Part shown: positions 1 through 8,249 of the stretch, piece after piece
Numbering within the stretch: the stretch's first letter is position 1
How the letters are laid out: each line of letters opens with the position of its first letter
Assembly: GCA_937968015.1 (NCBI GenBank)
Contig: CALBSO010000050.1
Span: 1-64,000 of the forward strand
Length of the DNA: 64,000 nt
Source: an uncultured Thermomicrobia bacterium
GTDB lineage: Bacteria > Chloroflexota > Chloroflexia > Thermomicrobiales > JALYUS01
Reading direction: 5' to 3'
Notes under the pieces: generated by a model
Databases searched by the model: none
What the model was told of the DNA's origin: nothing
What the model saw: only the letters and a program-made list of their open reading frames with translations
Translations under genes and position numbers: made by a program

Positions 1-17
1 GGGAGGGGGGCAGGAGG

Positions 18-971
18 GTGGGCATCTCCCCAAGCGTCCTTGATGCGATTGGATGGACGCCGCTCGTTGCGCTCGATCGGCTGGGCGCGGCCTTGCCGGG
101 GCGGGTGGTGCTGAAGATCGAGGCGGCGAACCCCGGCGCCTCAATCAAGGACCGCGCCGCCGTGCAATGCATCGCGGAAGCAGAGCGGGATGGACGCCTG
201 CAACCGGGCGGCGTGGTTGTCGAACTGACAAGTGGGAACATGGGCACGGGCCTCGCGATTGTCTGCGCGATCAAGGGATATCGGTTCATCGCCGTGATGA
301 GTGTTGGCAATAGCCGGGAGCGCGTGCAGATGCTCCGTGCGCTCGGCGCGGAGGTGGACCTCGTACCGCAGGCGCCGGGCGGCATACCGGGGCAGGTCTC
401 CGGTGATGATCTCGCGCTCGTCGAGGAGCGGACGCGACAACTGGTGCGTTCGCTCGGCGCCTACCGGCCCGATCAGTTCAACAACCCCGCGAATCTGCGC
501 GCGCATGAATTGACGACGGGGCCGGAGATCTGGGCGCAAACCGACGGCACGGTGACGCACTTCTGCGCGATTGTCGGCACGGGGGGCACATTTCTCGGCA
601 CGGCCCGCGCGCTCAAGGCACGGAATCCCGCCGTGCGCTGCTACGCGGTCGAGCCGGAAGGATCGCAAGTGATCGCGGGCAAGCCGGTCACCGACCCGCG
701 CCACACATTGCAGGGCGCGGGGTACGCCGCCGTGCCGCCGCAATGGGATGCCGCCCTCTGTAACGGCACGCTCGCCATCGGCGATGACGAAGCGCGCGAA
801 ACGGCCCGCCTGCTCGCCACGCGGGAGGGGGTTTTCGCCGGATTCAGCACCGGCGCCAACGTCGCCGCCGCGCTCCGTCTGGCGCGAGACGCCCCGGCGG
901 GCAGCATCGTCGCCACCATCGCGTGCGACAGCGGCTTGAAATACCTCTCAACCGACCTCGTGCCGGACTAA
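18..971 (+). CDS. PLP-dependent cysteine synthase family protein
   Basis: The 317-residue product is a fold-type II pyridoxal-phosphate enzyme of the cysteine synthase/cystathionine beta-synthase group. The PLP lysine is K44 in ASIKDRAA, the substrate loop TSGNMG follows at about 70-75, and the phosphate-binding loop GTGGTFLG is near 187. Length fits CysK/CysM. The family condenses O-acetylserine or a related activated serine with sulfide or another nucleophile; the exact substrate cannot be read. The GTG at 18 lies directly against an AGGAGG at 12-17, which is too close for a normal ribosome site, and the frame stays open to the left edge, so the true start may lie upstream of the window. 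Confidence 0.85.
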   Translation: MGISPSVLDAIGWTPLVALDRLGAALPGRVVLKIEAANPGASIKDRAAVQCIAEAERDGRLQPGGVVVELTSGNMGTGLAIVCAIKGYRFIAVMSVGNSRERVQMLRALGAEVDLVPQAPGGIPGQVSGDDLALVEERTRQLVRSLGAYRPDQFNNPANLRAHELTTGPEIWAQTDGTVTHFCAIVGTGGTFLGTARALKARNPAVRCYAVEPEGSQVIAGKPVTDPRHTLQGAGYAAVPPQWDAALCNGTLAIGDDEARETARLLATREGVFAGFSTGANVAAALRLARDAPAGSIVATIACDSGLKYLSTDLVPD

Positions 972-1078
972 CCCACGCCCGCCGCGTGCGAATATCGCTC
1001 ATTGCGGTTCTCACTCAGTATGTGAAGAGCGGGCGCGGATTGCGGCGGGGATGACTGCCGGTGCGCGGTGGTTGTGGC

Positions 1079-1084
1079 TATAAT
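1079..1084 (+). promoter_or_regulatory. -10 box of the thiamine-diphosphate enzyme gene
   Basis: A perfect TATAAT preceded by TGTGGC lies 46 bases before the ATG at 1130. No good -35 box is present at 16-18 bases, so this may work as an extended -10-like promoter. Confidence 0.45.
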
Positions 1085-1129
1085 GGTCGCGTCGGAGGCG
1101 ATTCACATACACCACGAGGGGGCGCACAC

Positions 1130-2767
1130 ATGAAGGTATCCGCAGTCGTCGCTGAAATCCTCAAGCGCGAGGGGGTCCAGTTCCTCATTGGCTACCCCGT
1201 CAACTCGATCATCGAGGCGTCCGCCGAGGCGGATATTCGCACGATCATCGTCCGGCAGGAGCGCACCGGCCTGCATATGGCCGATGCGGTGAGCCGCGTC
1301 ACTTCCGGGGACCGGATCGGGGTCTTCACCATGCAACACGGCCCCGGCACGGAGAATGCCTTCGGCGGCGTCGCGCAGGCGTATGCCGATTCCGTCCCAA
1401 TCGTCGTCCTGCCCGCCGGGTTCCCGCGTCATCTCAACAACGTCCCGCCGAACTTCAGCGCCGTAATGAACTTCCAGCACGTCACGAAGTCCGCCGAGCA
1501 GGTGACGCTCGCCAGTGTCGTGCCGGACGCCTTGCGGCGCGCCTTCACGCAGGCAAAGAATGGTCGCCCGCGCCCGACGCTCGTGGAGATCCCGACGGAT
1601 GTAATGGCTGAGGAGTTCTCCGGGACGATCAACTACGAGCCGACGCCCCGGCTGCGCTTCGCGCCCGATCCCCACGCGGTGGACGAGGTAGCGGCGGTGC
1701 TCATCGCGGCGGAGCGGCCGGTGATCTACGCCGGGCAGGGCGTTCACTACGCGAAAGCATGGCCGCAATTGCGTCAACTGGCCGAACTGCTCGAAGCGCC
1801 CGTGACGACGACGATTCAAGGCAAGAGCGCCTTCCCGGAGACGCATCCGCTCGCCCTTGGGTGTGCGGGGCGTTCGATGCCGCGGCCGGTGTGGGATGCC
1901 CTCCAGAATGCCGATGTAATCTTTGGTATCGGCTGCTCATTGGCACGGACAAACTACGGCGTGACGATGCCGACGGGCAAGACGATGATCCACGCGACGC
2001 TCGATGCGGGGGACATCAACAAAGATGTCCCCGTGCAGTATGCACTGATCGGGGATGCAGGGTTGACGCTGGACGCGCTGATCGCTGCCGTCTCGGAGCG
2101 GCTCGGCGGCAAGCCGCGTGGTCGTGGAGACGCACTGAAGCAGCAGATCGCCACCGGACGCGAGCGGTGGCTGGCGGACTGGAAGCCGAAACTGACCAGC
2201 GACGAGACACCGCTCTCGCCTTATCGCGTCATCTGGGACTTACTGCATACGGTGGACGTGAAGAACACGATCATCACGCATGACGCGGGCAGCCCGCGCG
2301 ATCAGATCGTGCCCTTCTGGGTGGCGGAGGAACCGCTTTCGTACATCGGCTGGGGCAAGTCCACCCAGTTAGGCTATGGCCTCGGCCTCGCGATGGGCGC
2401 GAAACTGGCGCGGCCCGACAAGTTGTGCATCAACTTCTGGGGCGATGCGGCGATCGGCTTCACGGGCATGGACTTCGAGACGGCGGTGCGCGAGCGCATC
2501 CCGATCATGTCCATCCTCTCGAACAACTTCTCGATGGCCATCGAACTGCCGATCATGCAGACGGCGACAAAGAAGTACCGCAGCACCGATATCAGCGGCA
2601 ACTACGCCGAGATGGCGAAGGCGTTTGGCGGCTACGGCGAGCGCGTCACCGATCCGAACGAGATTATTCCGGCGATCAAGCGCGGCATCCAGAAAACGCA
2701 AGAGGGCACGCCCGTGCTGCTCGAGTTCATCACTGCCAAGGAGATCTCCTTCTCCGCCTTCAAGTAA
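1130..2767 (+). CDS. thiamine-diphosphate-dependent enzyme, acetolactate synthase-like
   Basis: The 545-residue protein has the three-domain layout of the acetolactate synthase/benzoylformate decarboxylase superfamily. The N-terminal pyrimidine-binding domain carries the activating glutamate in RQERTGLHMAD, a central domain follows, and the C-terminal diphosphate domain has GDAAIGFTGMDFETA...LSNN, a GDG-to-NN type ThDP/Mg site with GDA in place of GDG. The start at 1130 follows a GAGGGGG ribosome site; an in-frame GTG at 1061 would add 23 poorly conserved residues. No small regulatory subunit is adjacent, so a catabolic 2-oxoacid carboligase or decarboxylase is more likely than biosynthetic IlvB. 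A second enzyme of the superfamily lies at 10133-11839. Confidence 0.88.
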   Translation: MKVSAVVAEILKREGVQFLIGYPVNSIIEASAEADIRTIIVRQERTGLHMADAVSRVTSGDRIGVFTMQHGPGTENAFGGVAQAYADSVPIVVLPAGFPRHLNNVPPNFSAVMNFQHVTKSAEQVTLASVVPDALRRAFTQAKNGRPRPTLVEIPTDVMAEEFSGTINYEPTPRLRFAPDPHAVDEVAAVLIAAERPVIYAGQGVHYAKAWPQLRQLAELLEAPVTTTIQGKSAFPETHPLALGCAGRSMPRPVWDALQNADVIFGIGCSLARTNYGVTMPTGKTMIHATLDAGDINKDVPVQYALIGDAGLTLDALIAAVSERLGGKPRGRGDALKQQIATGRERWLADWKPKLTSDETPLSPYRVIWDLLHTVDVKNTIITHDAGSPRDQIVPFWVAEEPLSYIGWGKSTQLGYGLGLAMGAKLARPDKLCINFWGDAAIGFTGMDFETAVRERIPIMSILSNNFSMAIELPIMQTATKKYRSTDISGNYAEMAKAFGGYGERVTDPNEIIPAIKRGIQKTQEGTPVLLEFITAKEISFSAFK

Positions 2768-2794
2768 GCATCGCGCGGGACGACGCGGGTGTAT

Positions 2795-2820
2795 CGGGGC
2801 ATCCCATTGTGGATGCCCCG
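2795..2820. terminator. hairpin after the thiamine-diphosphate enzyme gene
   Basis: Perfect 10-bp arms CGGGGCATCC and GGATGCCCCG around a 6-base loop, 27 bases after the stop codon. There is no strong U-run, so termination is probable rather than certain. Confidence 0.55.
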
Positions 2821-2856
2821 TTCGGTGTGGATAGCGCAGAGGAGCGCGTCAACGGA

Positions 2857-2883
2857 AAGAGCAGGCCGGGAGAGCCTGCTCTT
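2857..2883 (-). terminator. hairpin after the MarR gene
   Basis: Perfect 10-bp arms AAGAGCAGGC and GCCTGCTCTT with a 7-base loop. Read on the minus strand the stem ends in CTCTTTCC, which fits a weak intrinsic terminator for the MarR gene ending at 2932. Confidence 0.55.
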
Positions 2884-2931
2884 CGAGGAGGGACGGAAGC
2901 GCGAGAGTGGTTCGAGCGATTGGCGTACCGT

Positions 2932-3465
2932 TTAGGCGAGCGCGCCCGGACCGGAGAGCGCATCCGTCGCGTTGATCTCCATCGCGGCGAGATACTGGCC
3001 GAGAAGGCGGATCAGGTTGCGCGCCTGCGGCTCTCCCATCTTCGTCAGGGCGGTATCCAGTTGTTCCTGCCGCATATCCTCAACGTGCGCGAGCGTTTCC
3101 ATCCCGCTGGCTGTCAGTTGGACGAGGACGATGCGCCGATCCGTCGCGTGGGAGCGCCGCGCCACAAGCCCCTGCCGGACGAGACGATCCACAATCCCGG
3201 TCATTGTGCCGAGTGAGTGATGCGTCTGACTGGCGAGCATACCCATCGTGCATTCACCGGCGCGGTTGATCGCGACGAGGGTGAAATACTGCTGGAGCGT
3301 CAGCCCGAACGGAGTGAGCGCGGCGGCAAACTGACGCGCGCCACCCCACGTCACCCGCGCGATGTCCTGAGACAACTGATCCCGTAGCGGTATCTGATCG
3401 CTCTCCACACGTTCATCAATCAGCGTCATCTTTCCCGTCCGTGTTACGGTCGCTATCTCGGTCAC
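2932..3465 (-). CDS. MarR family transcriptional regulator
   Basis: A 177-residue winged-helix regulator. The DNA-binding part spans about residues 50-125: TLQQYFTLVAINRAGECTM, then the recognition-helix region LASQTHHSLGTMTGIVDRLV and the wing RRSHATDRRIVLVQLT with the typical DRR signature. Flanking helices form the dimer interface. The start is a GTG preceded by GAGAGGGG. Such proteins usually repress nearby catabolic or efflux genes in response to aromatic ligands. The convergent neighbour (thiamine-diphosphate enzyme) and the cyclase gene upstream on the same strand give no clear target. Confidence 0.88.
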   Translation of the reverse strand: MTEIATVTRTGKMTLIDERVESDQIPLRDQLSQDIARVTWGGARQFAAALTPFGLTLQQYFTLVAINRAGECTMGMLASQTHHSLGTMTGIVDRLVRQGLVARRSHATDRRIVLVQLTASGMETLAHVEDMRQEQLDTALTKMGEPQARNLIRLLGQYLAAMEINATDALSGPGALA

Positions 3466-3688
3466 GCGCCATCCCCTCTCTTCCGCTTCCCCACCCCATG
3501 GTGTATGGCCACCACACCCGTCATTGACTGCGGAAGCGCATCTACTCCCACTATAATGCGCTTCTCACAATGCATGAACGAATGAGCACCGACTTTTGTG
3601 ACGATGGCGAGGCGATCCGTCGAAGGAATTCGATCATTTGATCGTTGTTCCGACGAACGCGCGCGTGTACCGCCCCCTAGACTGGTGG

Positions 3689-4633
3689 CTACCCGATTGT
3701 TTCGAACAGGAATGTGCGGTTCTTCCCTGCCTTTTTCGCCATCGTCATCGCGGTATCCGCGACGGCGTAGAGGCTGAAGGCATCCGGCACATCGTTCGGA
3801 TAGAGGCCGATACCGATGCTCGCCGTGAAGGGGCTTGGCAACCCGCTGCTGCCGCCGGCAATCGCCTCATGGATATGCGCGGCGACGATGCACGCTTCGT
3901 TCTCGCCCGAATCGGGGAGCAGGACGGCGAACTCTTCGCCGCCGACGCGGGCAACGAAATCCCGGCTCCGCGTCGCACCCTGAATCGCGCGGGCGAACGC
4001 CTGCAGCGCGGCATCGCCGACGAGATGGCCCCAGAGTGTGTTGTAACGGCGGAAATCGTCGAGATCAATGATGAGGAGGGCGAGGGGCCGCTCCTCCGTG
4101 TTCGCGAGCGCCGCCGCCCGATCGAGCGCGACCTGCAGGCCACGGGCATTCGCCAGGCCGGTCAGCGGGTCGGAGTAGGCCAGCCGTTTGATCGCCGCGA
4201 GACGGTGCGCGCGCGCGAGCGCGAGGCGGGCGTGCGGGGCAAACCGCATCAGCATCGTCGTTCCGCGTGCGTGGCGCTCGCCATGCAACCGGAGGAGGGG
4301 CAGCGTCTCGTCGTTGTGCCGTTCGGTGCGGAGCGAGAAGGTACGCACAGGCAGTTGGTCAACGCCCACTTCTTCCATGCTGCCGTCCATCATGCCGCCA
4401 CTGGCGATCACCAGTATCCCCAATCCGTCCGGCGACGGGACGGTGAGCGTGACGAGGACGGCATCCACGAACCGGCGCGCGCCGTCCGCGATCGCCTGCG
4501 CGACAGATTCCATGTCGTCCGCCGCGCCAAGTTCCAGAAGCACCGCTTCGAGCGTCAGAGAATCGCGCAGGGTATGGTCTGTGTCAATTTCCGCTTCTAA
4601 AGCCAACATGCATCTCTCTTGTCGCTTCCCCAT
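3689..4633 (-). CDS. GGDEF-domain diguanylate cyclase with GAF-like sensor region
   Basis: The 314-residue protein makes cyclic di-GMP from two GTP. Residues 25-145 look like a degenerate GAF sensor. The GGDEF domain starts at DPLTGLANARG (155-165) and carries the active-site motif GGEEF at 231-235, an accepted active variant. An RxxD inhibitory site (RSRD, 222-225) lies exactly five residues upstream, so product inhibition is expected. No EAL or transmembrane part is present, so the enzyme should be cytosolic. Translation may start at 4633 or at the internal ATG at 4609, which has its own AGAGAG ribosome site. The gene stands alone. Confidence 0.9.
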   Translation of the reverse strand: MGKRQERCMLALEAEIDTDHTLRDSLTLEAVLLELGAADDMESVAQAIADGARRFVDAVLVTLTVPSPDGLGILVIASGGMMDGSMEEVGVDQLPVRTFSLRTERHNDETLPLLRLHGERHARGTTMLMRFAPHARLALARAHRLAAIKRLAYSDPLTGLANARGLQVALDRAAALANTEERPLALLIIDLDDFRRYNTLWGHLVGDAALQAFARAIQGATRSRDFVARVGGEEFAVLLPDSGENEACIVAAHIHEAIAGGSSGLPSPFTASIGIGLYPNDVPDAFSLYAVADTAMTMAKKAGKNRTFLFETIG

Positions 4634-4771
4634 CCCACCACATCTATCGCGAATAAGAACGTACGGCGCGCCGTTTTGTGATGGCCTTCGGTCTAATATA
4701 CCACTGATGGATTAAAATATCTGGATGGGTGGCGTGCTCGTTTTTTCCTCCGTGTGCCTTTCCGGGCAAGC

Positions 4772-4804
4772 AAAAACACCGACGACCTCTTCGGATCGCC
4801 GGTG
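4772..4804 (-). terminator. intrinsic terminator of the 4830-5357 gene
   Basis: On the minus strand CACCGGCGA pairs with TCGTCGGTG (one G-U pair) and is followed directly by TTTTTG. It begins about 25 bases after the stop codon. This is a classical rho-independent terminator. Confidence 0.8.
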
Positions 4805-4829
4805 CAATCGTTGCAGTCACAAATCCGCT

Positions 4830-5357
4830 CTACGCGGCGGGATCAAGCGCTCGCGGGATCGGTTGGCCCACGAGTGGTGCGGCAGCGACAGAGGCGTGGA
4901 TCGCTCCGAGCGACAGGCGCGCGACATGGAGGCGGAGATAGGCAATCTGCTCGCCGGGGAGCGTGCGCCAGAGGCCGGGGCGATCCGTTTCGCTTCCCGC
5001 CATCTCTCCGGTGAGAGCGGTGAGGGTGACACGGCGCCAGGCAACGCCGTCCGCGCTGCCCTCAAAAACGACCTGCCCGCTCCACGTCCCGGCGAGATGC
5101 AGGACGACGGCGACGCCCTTGCCGCACGCAATTGGCGCGGTGATTCCCGGCGCGGTGATCGCGGGGAGTCGCTCGTCCAGCGGGCACGCCCACGGCCCGG
5201 CATATTCACCGGGAAGGGTCGCCCAGCGGCCCTCGTTGACGGTCGGCGGCTCCTGCTTCCGCATGGGCAGATGTGCAACGGCATCACGAACAGTGGAACG
5301 GACACGGGTCAGTCGGCCAATGGCGTCTGCGCGGCGGGGAAGTAGGGCAATCGTCAC
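4830..5357 (-). CDS. hypothetical protein behind a strong, possibly SOS-controlled promoter
   Basis: A 175-residue protein of unknown function. The start is set at a GTG (5357-5355) because AGGAGG sits six bases upstream; the longer reading from 5405 would overlap the promoter. Residues 75-150 are rich in alternating hydrophobic strands (VAVVLHLAGTWSGQVVFEGS, then DGVAWRRVTLTAL), resembling the beta-sandwich modules seen in phage tail and carbohydrate-binding proteins, though I cannot assign a family. There is no signal peptide or membrane segment. The gene is a single transcription unit with its own promoter (5405-5433) and terminator (4772-4804). Confidence 0.65.
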   Translation of the reverse strand: MTIALLPRRADAIGRLTRVRSTVRDAVAHLPMRKQEPPTVNEGRWATLPGEYAGPWACPLDERLPAITAPGITAPIACGKGVAVVLHLAGTWSGQVVFEGSADGVAWRRVTLTALTGEMAGSETDRPGLWRTLPGEQIAYLRLHVARLSLGAIHASVAAAPLVGQPIPRALDPAA

Positions 5358-5376
5358 GACCGGCCTCCTCGATTCA

Positions 5377-5390
5377 AGAACCGATGTTCT
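5377..5390 (-). promoter_or_regulatory. GAAC-N4-GTTC palindrome, possible LexA operator
   Basis: AGAAC-CGAT-GTTCT is a perfect 5+5 palindrome just downstream of the predicted start of transcription of the 4830-5357 gene. GAAC-N4-GTTC is the core of LexA boxes in Gram-positive bacteria. A second, imperfect copy (GAACGGGTGTAC) lies in the promoter spacer. LexA binding itself is inference. Confidence 0.45.
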
Positions 5391-5404
5391 CCTGTACGAA
5401 CACA

Positions 5405-5433
5405 ATGATAGTACACCCGTTCTAGTCTGTCAA
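5405..5433 (-). promoter_or_regulatory. sigma-70-type promoter
   Basis: A perfect -35 TTGACA (5433-5428), a spacer of exactly 17 bases and -10 TATCAT (5410-5405), reading towards the gene that starts at 5357. It is the closest match to the housekeeping consensus that I found in the window. Confidence 0.8.
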
Positions 5434-5730
5434 GAGGTTTACGCACATTCGTTCGTGCAGTGGTGCGAGAGAAGCAAATCGGGGGTTGTTGAGGCGATTC
5501 GCATGGTCATCTACGACGCGCTCCCGTTCCGCGAGATGATCTGCTTCGCATGGCAAGAGGGCGAAGCGCAAATCGTTGGCCGCGCACCAGCCCTCCATAG
5601 AGGCATTCGTACAGTTCCCGAACAGGTATCAACCAAGGATGGTATATACTGCGCCAAGCGAGGAGCGCGTGACGGATAGCGACCGCGATACCGTCATGGT
5701 TCGTGGAGAGATCGAAATCACGAGGTGGAT
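5434..5730. other. intergenic region before the ferredoxin reductase gene
   Basis: About 300 bases between divergent genes. A TATATACT around 5643-5650 could be the -10 of the reductase gene, but no clear -35 precedes it. I see no gene, hairpin or repeat in the rest. Confidence 0.4.
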
Positions 5731-7101
5731 ATGACCGACCGACCGTTGCGCGTCGCGGTAATTGGCTCCGGCCCGGCCGGCCTGTACGCCGCGGAGGCAC
5801 TGATTAAGCAGAGCCATATTCCCGTCAGTGTGGATGTCTTCGACCGCCTGCCCGTCCCGTACGGCCTCGTGCGGTATGGCGTCGCGCCGGATCACTACAA
5901 GATCAAGTCCGTCATCAGCGTGTACGAGAAGACGCTCGCGGACCCGCGCGTGCGCTTCTTCGGTCATGTCGAGTTTGGCCGGGATCTGACGCGCGCCGAG
6001 TACCGCCGCCTCTACGATGCCGTCATCTACGCGGTCGGCGCGTCGAGCGACCGCAACCTCGGTATCGCGGGTGAGGATTTGGCGGGAAGCATCTCCGCCA
6101 CGGAGTTCGTCGCCTGGTACAACGGCCACCCGGACGCCGCGACGCGCGCGCTGACGCTCGATGCGCGGGGGGTCGCCGTCGTCGGCGTCGGGAATGTCGC
6201 GGTGGATGTGACGCGCATTCTCGCCAAGACGCGGGATGAACTGGCCGAGACGGACATCGCCGATCACGCGCTGCCCGTGCTCGCGCGCAGTGCGGTAACG
6301 GACATCTACGTCCTCGGACGGCGCGGCCCGGTGCAGGCGAAGTTTACGACCAAGGAGTTGAGCGAACTGGGCGAACTGGCGAACGCGGACATCATCGTCA
6401 AGCCGGAGGAGATCGCCCTCGATCCGGTCAGTGAGGCGGCGCTGGCGGGGCAGCGCGTCGCGTTGCGGAACCTCGACGTGTTGCGCGCCTTCGCCGTGAA
6501 GCCCGTGGAGGGCAAGCCGCGCCGTATTCACCTGCGGTTCCTCGTCTCCCCGGTCGAAATCCTCGGCGCGGAATGTGTCGAAGGTCTGGTGATCGAACGT
6601 AACCGCCTCGACGAGCAGCAGCGAGCGGTCGGCACGGGCGACTACGAAACGCTCGATGTGCAGATGGTGCTGCGTTCGGTCGGGTACAAGGGCGTGCCGC
6701 TCGATGACGTACCCTTCGACACGCGCGCGCAAATCGTCCCGAACAATGCGGGGCGTGTCACGGCGGCGAGCGGCGCGACCGTGCCCGGCGAGTATGTGAC
6801 CGGCTGGATCAAACGCGGCCCAAGCGGCCTGATCGGCACGAACAAGGCGGACTCGGTCGAGACGGTCAAATCGCTTCTCGAAGACGTGCCGAATCTGCCG
6901 CGCGCTGCGGAGGGCGATCCCGAGGCCGCTGAGGCGCTCCTGCGGGCGCGCAACGTCCGGTATGTGACGATGGCCGATTGGCTGGAAATCGAAAAGTACG
7001 AAACCGCGCTCGGCGAAGCGCAGGGCCGCCCGCGCGTCAAAATTGTCCATATCGAGGAGATGCTGGAACGCATCGCGCATGCCCGTTCCGCCGCCGGTTA
7101 G
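5731..7101 (+). CDS. ferredoxin-NADP+ reductase, adrenodoxin reductase (FprA) type
   Basis: The 456-residue flavoprotein moves electrons between NADPH and ferredoxin. The FAD Rossmann motif GSGPAGLYAAEAL lies at about residues 10-22. The NADP site GVGNVAVDVTRIL is near 153-165, followed by GRRGPVQAKFTTKEL, diagnostic of the adrenodoxin reductase/FprA branch. The C-terminal GYKGVPLDDVPFD and GWIKRGPSGLIGTNKADS are also typical. ATG 5731 follows GAGGTGG; an in-frame GTG two codons earlier is less well placed. No ferredoxin gene is adjacent, but the Rieske protein at 61.6 kb or P450s elsewhere could be partners. It converges on the GNAT gene with a 4-base overlap of stop regions. Confidence 0.93.
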   Translation: MTDRPLRVAVIGSGPAGLYAAEALIKQSHIPVSVDVFDRLPVPYGLVRYGVAPDHYKIKSVISVYEKTLADPRVRFFGHVEFGRDLTRAEYRRLYDAVIYAVGASSDRNLGIAGEDLAGSISATEFVAWYNGHPDAATRALTLDARGVAVVGVGNVAVDVTRILAKTRDELAETDIADHALPVLARSAVTDIYVLGRRGPVQAKFTTKELSELGELANADIIVKPEEIALDPVSEAALAGQRVALRNLDVLRAFAVKPVEGKPRRIHLRFLVSPVEILGAECVEGLVIERNRLDEQQRAVGTGDYETLDVQMVLRSVGYKGVPLDDVPFDTRAQIVPNNAGRVTAASGATVPGEYVTGWIKRGPSGLIGTNKADSVETVKSLLEDVPNLPRAAEGDPEAAEALLRARNVRYVTMADWLEIEKYETALGEAQGRPRVKIVHIEEMLERIAHARSAAG

Positions 7102-7682
7102 AATGGGGGCTGAGGGGGTAGCATTGCGTTGCCTCCCTGCTCAGTCCTCAGCCCTGATTCGTGGTCGAGAATGGCGTAGAGCAGCGTGTCCCACCAGCGA
7201 CCTTTCATCCAGACGTGTTCGCGTACATGGCCCTCGCGCCGCATGCCGATCTTTTCCAGTACATGGGCGGAGGCGGTGTTCTCCGCGAGACATTCGGCGG
7301 TGATCCGGTGCATGCCGAGCGGGCCGAAACCGTAGGCGAGCATCGCCCGCGCGGCTTCCGTCGCGTAGCCGTGGCCCCAGAAACGCGGGTCGAGTTCGTA
7401 GCCGATGTCGGCCGCCCGCGCCGCCGGATCGCGGACGCGGATGCCGCAGTTGCCGATCAGTTCCCCGCTTTCCCGCAGGACGATGGCGAGTTGAAACTTC
7501 CGGCGCGGCGATTCTCGCTGGAAGCCAATAAACATGCCGACGAAGGCACGCACATCCGCTTCGCTCCGATCCTCCCATTGATAGAAGCGGAGATAGCGCG
7601 GGTCCGACTGGTACGCACGGACAGCCGACCAGTCATCCTCGACGAACTCCCGGAGGATGAGGCGGTCAGTGGTGCGGTTCAT
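7098..7682 (-). CDS. GNAT family N-acetyltransferase (RimJ/RimL type)
   Basis: A 194-residue acetyltransferase using acetyl-CoA. It opens with TDRLILREFVEDD, the typical strand-helix of RimJ/RimL and ribosomal-protein or small-molecule acetylases. The acetyl-CoA loop is RFWGHGYATEA at 100-110 (R-x-x-G-x-G-x-A), followed by NTASAHVLEKIGM. The start at 7682 overlaps the end of the MaoC gene by 17 bases, so the two are co-transcribed. The last 20 or so codons are encoded by a heptamer repeat (7131-7156), so the C-terminus looks extended by repeat insertion. Confidence 0.88.
   Translation of the reverse strand: MNRTTDRLILREFVEDDWSAVRAYQSDPRYLRFYQWEDRSEADVRAFVGMFIGFQRESPRRKFQLAIVLRESGELIGNCGIRVRDPAARAADIGYELDPRFWGHGYATEAARAMLAYGFGPLGMHRITAECLAENTASAHVLEKIGMRREGHVREHVWMKGRWWDTLLYAILDHESGLRTEQGGNAMLPPQPPF
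7107..7156. repeat. heptamer repeat with inverted arms between convergent genes
   Basis: GGGCTGAGG (7107-7115) is inverted as CCTCAGCCC (7146-7154). On the minus strand the right part reads as period-7 units GGGCTGA, GGACTGA, GCAGGGA. It lies at the 3' ends of the reductase and GNAT genes and inside the latter's reading frame. Confidence 0.65.
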
Positions 7683-8094
7683 GGCTTTCGAGGAGAATCG
7701 CGGTCCCATCCGTCGTGACGGCAACGATGCGGGCGCCGTCACGCTCCACGGCGCCTTCACCCGCGAAGGAGATCATCGGGCCGCGACGGTGCGGCTCGAT
7801 TGCCGTGATCCGAATGACCGCGTGCAGCGTATCCCCGGCGAGCACGGGGGCGCGGAAGCGGAAGTTCCATGTCCGTCCGAGTGACGGCGAGCGCTCGGTG
7901 ATCCGCGCCGCGCCGAGGCTCATCATCAGCCCCGCGATATGCGCGCCGCACGCGATCACCGTGCCGTACGCGGGCGATGCGATGTGATGCACCGGGTTCG
8001 CGTCGCCGAGCAGCGTCGCCGTCCGCGTGATGTTCTCCGCCGTGAAGACGAAATCGCCCTCGAATGTGTCGCCAACCTTGAACGATGTTGCCAT
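7666..8094 (-). CDS. MaoC-like hot-dog dehydratase
   Basis: A 142-residue single hot-dog protein. The hydratase-2 motif is seen as LLGDANPVHHI at about 29-37 with the catalytic Asp and His. These enzymes hydrate 2-enoyl-CoA or related thioesters to (R)-3-hydroxyacyl-CoA, or act on acyl groups in polyketide and fatty acid turnover. ATG 8094 was chosen because GGGAGG lies five bases upstream; the frame is open further to 8136. It is the first gene of a two-gene unit with the GNAT acetyltransferase. The substrate is not inferable. Confidence 0.85.
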   Translation of the reverse strand: MATSFKVGDTFEGDFVFTAENITRTATLLGDANPVHHIASPAYGTVIACGAHIAGLMMSLGAARITERSPSLGRTWNFRFRAPVLAGDTLHAVIRITAIEPHRRGPMISFAGEGAVERDGARIVAVTTDGTAILLESHEPHH

Positions 8095-8136
8095 CAAACC
8101 TCCCGTGGGAACGGTGCGGGCAGCCAGTAGAACCAT

Positions 8137-8236
8137 TTAACCACAGAGACACAGAGGTTGGGAGGAGGAAACAGCGAAGATTGCTCGGTCCGCTCTTTCT
8201 CCGTGTTCCTCTGCGCTCTCTGCGTCTCTGTGGTCA
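8137..8236. repeat. long inverted repeat, CCACAGAGACACAGAG type
   Basis: The left arm TTAACCACAGAGACACAGAG is mirrored by a right arm ending TCTCTGTGGTCAA. The element fills the gap between the MaoC start and the glycosidase stop. The purine-rich arms with period-5/8 CACAGAG words resemble dispersed palindromic elements known from several phyla. Confidence 0.7.
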
Positions 8237-8249
8237 ATCCGGTTTCTCG

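Noticed and set aside
4663..4674. 12-bp palindrome ACGGCGCGCCGT
   Set aside because: Short GC-only palindromes are expected by chance here, and no link to a promoter element was seen.
5629..7080. 483-codon frame antisense to the ferredoxin reductase gene
   Set aside because: It is a shadow caused by high GC at third positions; it has no domain, and the plus-strand frame is a clear FprA-type enzyme with a ribosome site.
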